The notes under the pieces were generated by a model. That model had not been told where the DNA came from. It made no database searches and saw only the letters and a program-made list of their open reading frames with translations. Below are positions 6,601-9,106 of a stretch of 9,106 bases of DNA, piece by piece (the stretch's first letter is position 1; each line of letters starts with the position of its first letter). A program made the translations under genes and the position numbers. The stretch is from an uncultured Prevotellaceae bacterium (GTDB lineage: Bacteria; Bacteroidota; Bacteroidia; Bacteroidales; Bacteroidaceae), in the NCBI GenBank assembly GCA_946187025.1, contig CAMHPM010000043.1:1-9106 (forward strand), in the 5' to 3' direction.

Positions 6601-6663
6601 ATTACATTCGTTGTTGTTTTTTATTGCGTACGTTGCTGTTTCTTTATTGCGTCTGCCGTTTTT
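6581..6663. repeat. Tandem degenerate copies of the terminator's right arm
   Basis: Four related units start at 6581, 6601, 6623 and 6646, spaced 20, 22 and 23 bases. The first 18 bases of the first unit (ATTGCGTCTGCCGTTTTT) recur exactly at 6646-6663. The two middle units are decayed: ATTACATTCGTTGTTG and ATTGCGTACGTTGCTG. The last unit keeps the sequence needed to pair with the left arm at 6567-6580. This looks like tandem duplication followed by decay, or a reserve terminator arm. The remainder of the spacer (6664-6706) shows nothing recognisable. Confidence 0.75.
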
Positions 6664-6706
6664 GCTGGGATTGGTGTTTCCCATATCGTCGGCCTTGGTT
6701 TGTGCG

Positions 6707-9106
6707 TTATGGCAGCCTCCGCTCGTTCACAATGAATTCTCCATATTTTGTCAGTCCTTCAACTTCTACATCCAGACTTTGGCACACCGAGCTGTTGTAT
6801 AGTTCGATATATGCCTGGCCGTATTTGTCGGTCTTCACCTCGGGGTTCCAGTACAGGGTGCGCCGGTGGTCGGCAGCTGTAGCCGGGTCGGGTGGCGCGG
6901 CGTGTGAGTAGTCGGGACTGTAGAATTCGGCCGGCCGGTTGAATCCGGGCAGTATGTATTCGCGCCCGAAGCGTTCGGTGCGGTCCGACTGGCTCAGGCT
7001 GATGTTGATATACGACGACAGACCATTGGCACGTCCTCCTTCGCTCCAGCCGTCGAGGTGGTGCAGCTCGTAGGTTGACGGGCGGCGCGAGTTGTCGGTT
7101 ATGATATATAGTTTCTTTATTGTTGCAAGGTTGTATATATTATGTAAAAGATACGACATGCTGTTTGCCGCGTATTGTTGATTGTATTCCCATGGTTGCT
7201 TCCAGTTGAGATAGAGCCAGCCTTTCTCTTTGTTCACCTTGCTGTGTGGGTTCTGGTGTTGTTGATATGCAAACAGTGCATCTTCGTAGAAGCCGATGTC
7301 TATCGAGTCGTTTGCAAAGTTGTAGGTGCCGAGGTGGTAGCCCATGTCGGTTATGTCGTTGAAGAAATCATAGAAGTCGAGCACTTGCACGGGCTTGTCC
7401 CGTCTGTGTCGGGCATGTTGTCGTTCGGCCGTCACCCTCACTTCCGGAATCCATTCGGCGGCATATATTTCGCGCTGGTAGTCGTCCCATGTCAGTTTCA
7501 TCCCTGGTAGTTCCAGCGGTTGGTTGGTCTCGTACCAGCTGAGTTGTTTCACGCATATCGGGAAGAAGTATTCCTTGCGTATGAACAGTATGCTGTCGTG
7601 GTCGTAGTAGTTGAATTGTGTCTGGCTCTTAAATATGTTTGGGCTGGCCAATGTCTTTTGCAGCACGCCTTTTTCGCGTTGGCTGTTGAACAGGGCACGT
7701 AGTATGAGGCGCGATTTTTCGTAGAATGGGTCGTATTGTATCTTGAAGTGTCCTTCCGAGTCGAGTTCGATGATTCCCAGCTGGTTGGCATCGGTCGGAT
7801 GCCGGCTTTGTGTCGTGTCGTTGATTATCTGTGCCGTGAGTGTGATGTCGCTCCACGAATTCTTGTGCAGTGTTTTTGCCAGCTTGCCTCTCAGTAGTCG
7901 TGTCTCGCCATATATATACATCTTGCGTTCGGCCTTGTAGTCGAGCTTCGGCCGTTTCAGTGTGGCCACTTCTTTCCAGTCGTATCGGCGCCATCCCTGT
8001 ATCATCATCAGCAGGTCGAGGTCGGCTTGGCGGTTGGTGTTTGTGGGGTCGAAGTACTGGTCGGGGTTTTCGATGAATCCCTTGATGTCGCTCTCGAGCA
8101 GCAGGTTGGTCAGTATGTTTCCTGTGGCGAATGTGGGGTCGAGCTGCAAGCGGTCGCGCACCGACACCGATACGGTCTGCTCCCTGAGCGGACGTCCGCG
8201 GTGGTCGGTCAGCAGCAGTGGTATTCTTATCTTTTCGTAGGGCTTGTAGCGGTATGCCGTGTCGATGCCTACGATGGCATGTGCCTTGAGTTGGTCGGTG
8301 TGGTCGGCAAAGAAGAGCCGGTCGGCATATACGGTGCCGTCGGTGTCGAACACCGTGGCCTGGCATACGCCGCATGGCATGTCGTTTATGTCGAACACTA
8401 TTTCGGGGCCCGTCACCTGCTCTACACACACTTTGTGTCCACCGCTTATGACCGACACATACAACTCGGGCAGTGAGTCGAACCGTGTCTCTATCTTCAT
8501 CGTCACGGCCTCGTCGCTGGTTTCCACCCTCAGTGCCACGCCCTCTGCCTGTGGTGCCGGCATGTCGAAGGTGTATGTGGTGCCGTTGTATGTGGTGTGC
8601 ACATGGTAGTCTTTTCCCGCCTTGAAGGTGTATTCCAGCATTCCGCGCCCGGCACGGCTTCCTTTCAGCTTCATCACCGTCGAGTCGCCCTCCAGCAGCT
8701 CGCCTTCTATGTCGATGCGTTTCAGCTGCTCGTTCGTTGCTTCCCATGCCACGCGGCATGTCGCTCCGGCAATGATGTAGCCCCCTTCGGGGTAGAACTT
8801 CATGTTTAGTGGCGGCTCGAGGTATCGTCGTTCGTAGTCGCCCATTGTTACCTTCAGCGGCATCTGCTTGTTGCGGAAGTCGGTGTCTGCTGCCGGACGG
8901 TTATATACGGCCACCACTCTCGAGAACAATCCGAAGTAGTTGCGGTTAAGCTTGCGCTCGTCGTCATCACCGCCGATGAGGCGCTTGCATATTTTTTCGG
9001 GGAGTATCTGCTCGTGTTCGTAGCCGAAGTTGAGCATCCATTTGGTATAGGCTCTTATTTCATAGTATCCGGCAAAAGCCGAGTCGGGCAGTGCAAACTG
9101 TCCGTG
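6707..9106 (-). CDS. MG2/alpha-2-macroglobulin-like Bacteroidales protein, N-terminus outside window
   Basis: The frame is open from the right edge (first codon at 9106, reading HGQFALPDSAFAGYYEIRAY) to the TAA at 6709-6707, giving 799 residues. The Met at 9037 is internal, because conserved sequence precedes it. Residues 13-28 (GYYEIRAYTKWMLNFG) match the end of a macroglobulin MG2 domain. FYPEGG (104-109) opens the next beta-sandwich. LTDHRGRPL with VSVSVRDR (~298-315) looks like a further MG domain. QGWRRYDW (~370-377) is a conserved family motif. EVRVTAER (~550) precedes a plug-like stretch, and LYWNPEVKTDKYGQAYIELYN (~749-769) is the typical C-terminal MG-like domain. Related Bacteroidales proteins are usually ~850-950 residues with a signal peptide, so only a small N-terminal part should be missing. 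The function is unknown; it is probably periplasmic or at the outer membrane. No thioester motif or TonB box is visible. It converges on the bam cluster and shares its terminator. Confidence 0.85.
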   Translation of the reverse strand, partial: HGQFALPDSAFAGYYEIRAYTKWMLNFGYEHEQILPEKICKRLIGGDDDERKLNRNYFGLFSRVVAVYNRPAADTDFRNKQMPLKVTMGDYERRYLEPPLNMKFYPEGGYIIAGATCRVAWEATNEQLKRIDIEGELLEGDSTVMKLKGSRAGRGMLEYTFKAGKDYHVHTTYNGTTYTFDMPAPQAEGVALRVETSDEAVTMKIETRFDSLPELYVSVISGGHKVCVEQVTGPEIVFDINDMPCGVCQATVFDTDGTVYADRLFFADHTDQLKAHAIVGIDTAYRYKPYEKIRIPLLLTDHRGRPLREQTVSVSVRDRLQLDPTFATGNILTNLLLESDIKGFIENPDQYFDPTNTNRQADLDLLMMIQGWRRYDWKEVATLKRPKLDYKAERKMYIYGETRLLRGKLAKTLHKNSWSDITLTAQIINDTTQSRHPTDANQLGIIELDSEGHFKIQYDPFYEKSRLILRALFNSQREKGVLQKTLASPNIFKSQTQFNYYDHDSILFIRKEYFFPICVKQLSWYETNQPLELPGMKLTWDDYQREIYAAEWIPEVRVTAERQHARHRRDKPVQVLDFYDFFNDITDMGYHLGTYNFANDSIDIGFYEDALFAYQQHQNPHSKVNKEKGWLYLNWKQPWEYNQQYAANSMSYLLHNIYNLATIKKLYIITDNSRRPSTYELHHLDGWSEGGRANGLSSYINISLSQSDRTERFGREYILPGFNRPAEFYSPDYSHAAPPDPATAADHRRTLYWNPEVKTDKYGQAYIELYNSSVCQSLDVEVEGLTKYGEFIVNERRLP

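Noticed and set aside
6553..6911. Small cysteine/phenylalanine-rich + strand frames starting in the terminator
   Set aside because: They start inside the hairpin and its repeats and run antisense into the macroglobulin-type gene. No leader or domain supports them.
7175..7510. Hydrophobic 111-codon + strand frame that looks membrane-like
   Set aside because: The valine/leucine richness comes from reading the complement of Asn/Asp/Gln-rich codons. It is antisense to the real gene.
8027..8476. 149-codon + strand open frame opposite the macroglobulin-type gene
   Set aside because: It is antisense to a conserved gene, without a start context or recognisable domain.
7629..8759. 376-codon - strand open frame inside the macroglobulin-type gene
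   Set aside because: It is in another frame of the same strand, and its Arg/His/Gly-rich composition has no domain. It is a shadow of the real gene, which carries recognisable motifs.

Overview
This window looks like a Bacteroidales chromosome, probably Prevotella-like. The evidence is the DUF6242 and DUF6089 family proteins, the order DUF6089 - uppS - bamA - ompH - ompH, the macroglobulin-type surface protein with a YWNPEV-type C-terminus, A/T-rich translation leaders without clear Shine-Dalgarno sequences, and coding strands that are rich in A and C. No rRNA, tRNA, insertion sequence, CRISPR array or phage gene was seen.

The left part (1-6541, + strand) is an envelope-biogenesis cluster. 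It starts with the 3' end of a DUF6242 protein that carries Asp-box repeats. Next is a small DUF6089 outer-membrane barrel protein, related by family and position to the type IX secretion protein PorG. It overlaps uppS (undecaprenyl diphosphate synthase) by 8 bases, and uppS overlaps bamA (outer-membrane barrel assembly) by 4 bases. After a 159-base spacer come two tandem, divergent OmpH/Skp-type periplasmic chaperones. The logic is coherent: UppS makes the lipid carrier for peptidoglycan and surface glycans, BamA inserts outer-membrane barrels, the OmpH/Skp proteins escort unfolded barrels to BamA, and the DUF6089 barrel is likely a client with a role in secretion.

The middle part (5290-6706) holds the small non-coding structures. 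These are seven tandem copies of an 8-base unit with a fold-back arm, a 31-base A/T-rich leader present in nearly identical form before each ompH gene, and a strong hairpin terminator. Degenerate extra copies of the terminator's right arm follow it.

The right part (6707-9106, - strand) is one long reading frame, convergent with the cluster. It encodes a macroglobulin (MG2)-type Bacteroidales surface or periplasmic protein whose N-terminus lies beyond the window. I found no clearly new multi-gene system. The more unusual material is in the intergenic repeats and in a tyrosine/asparagine-rich insert in BamA.
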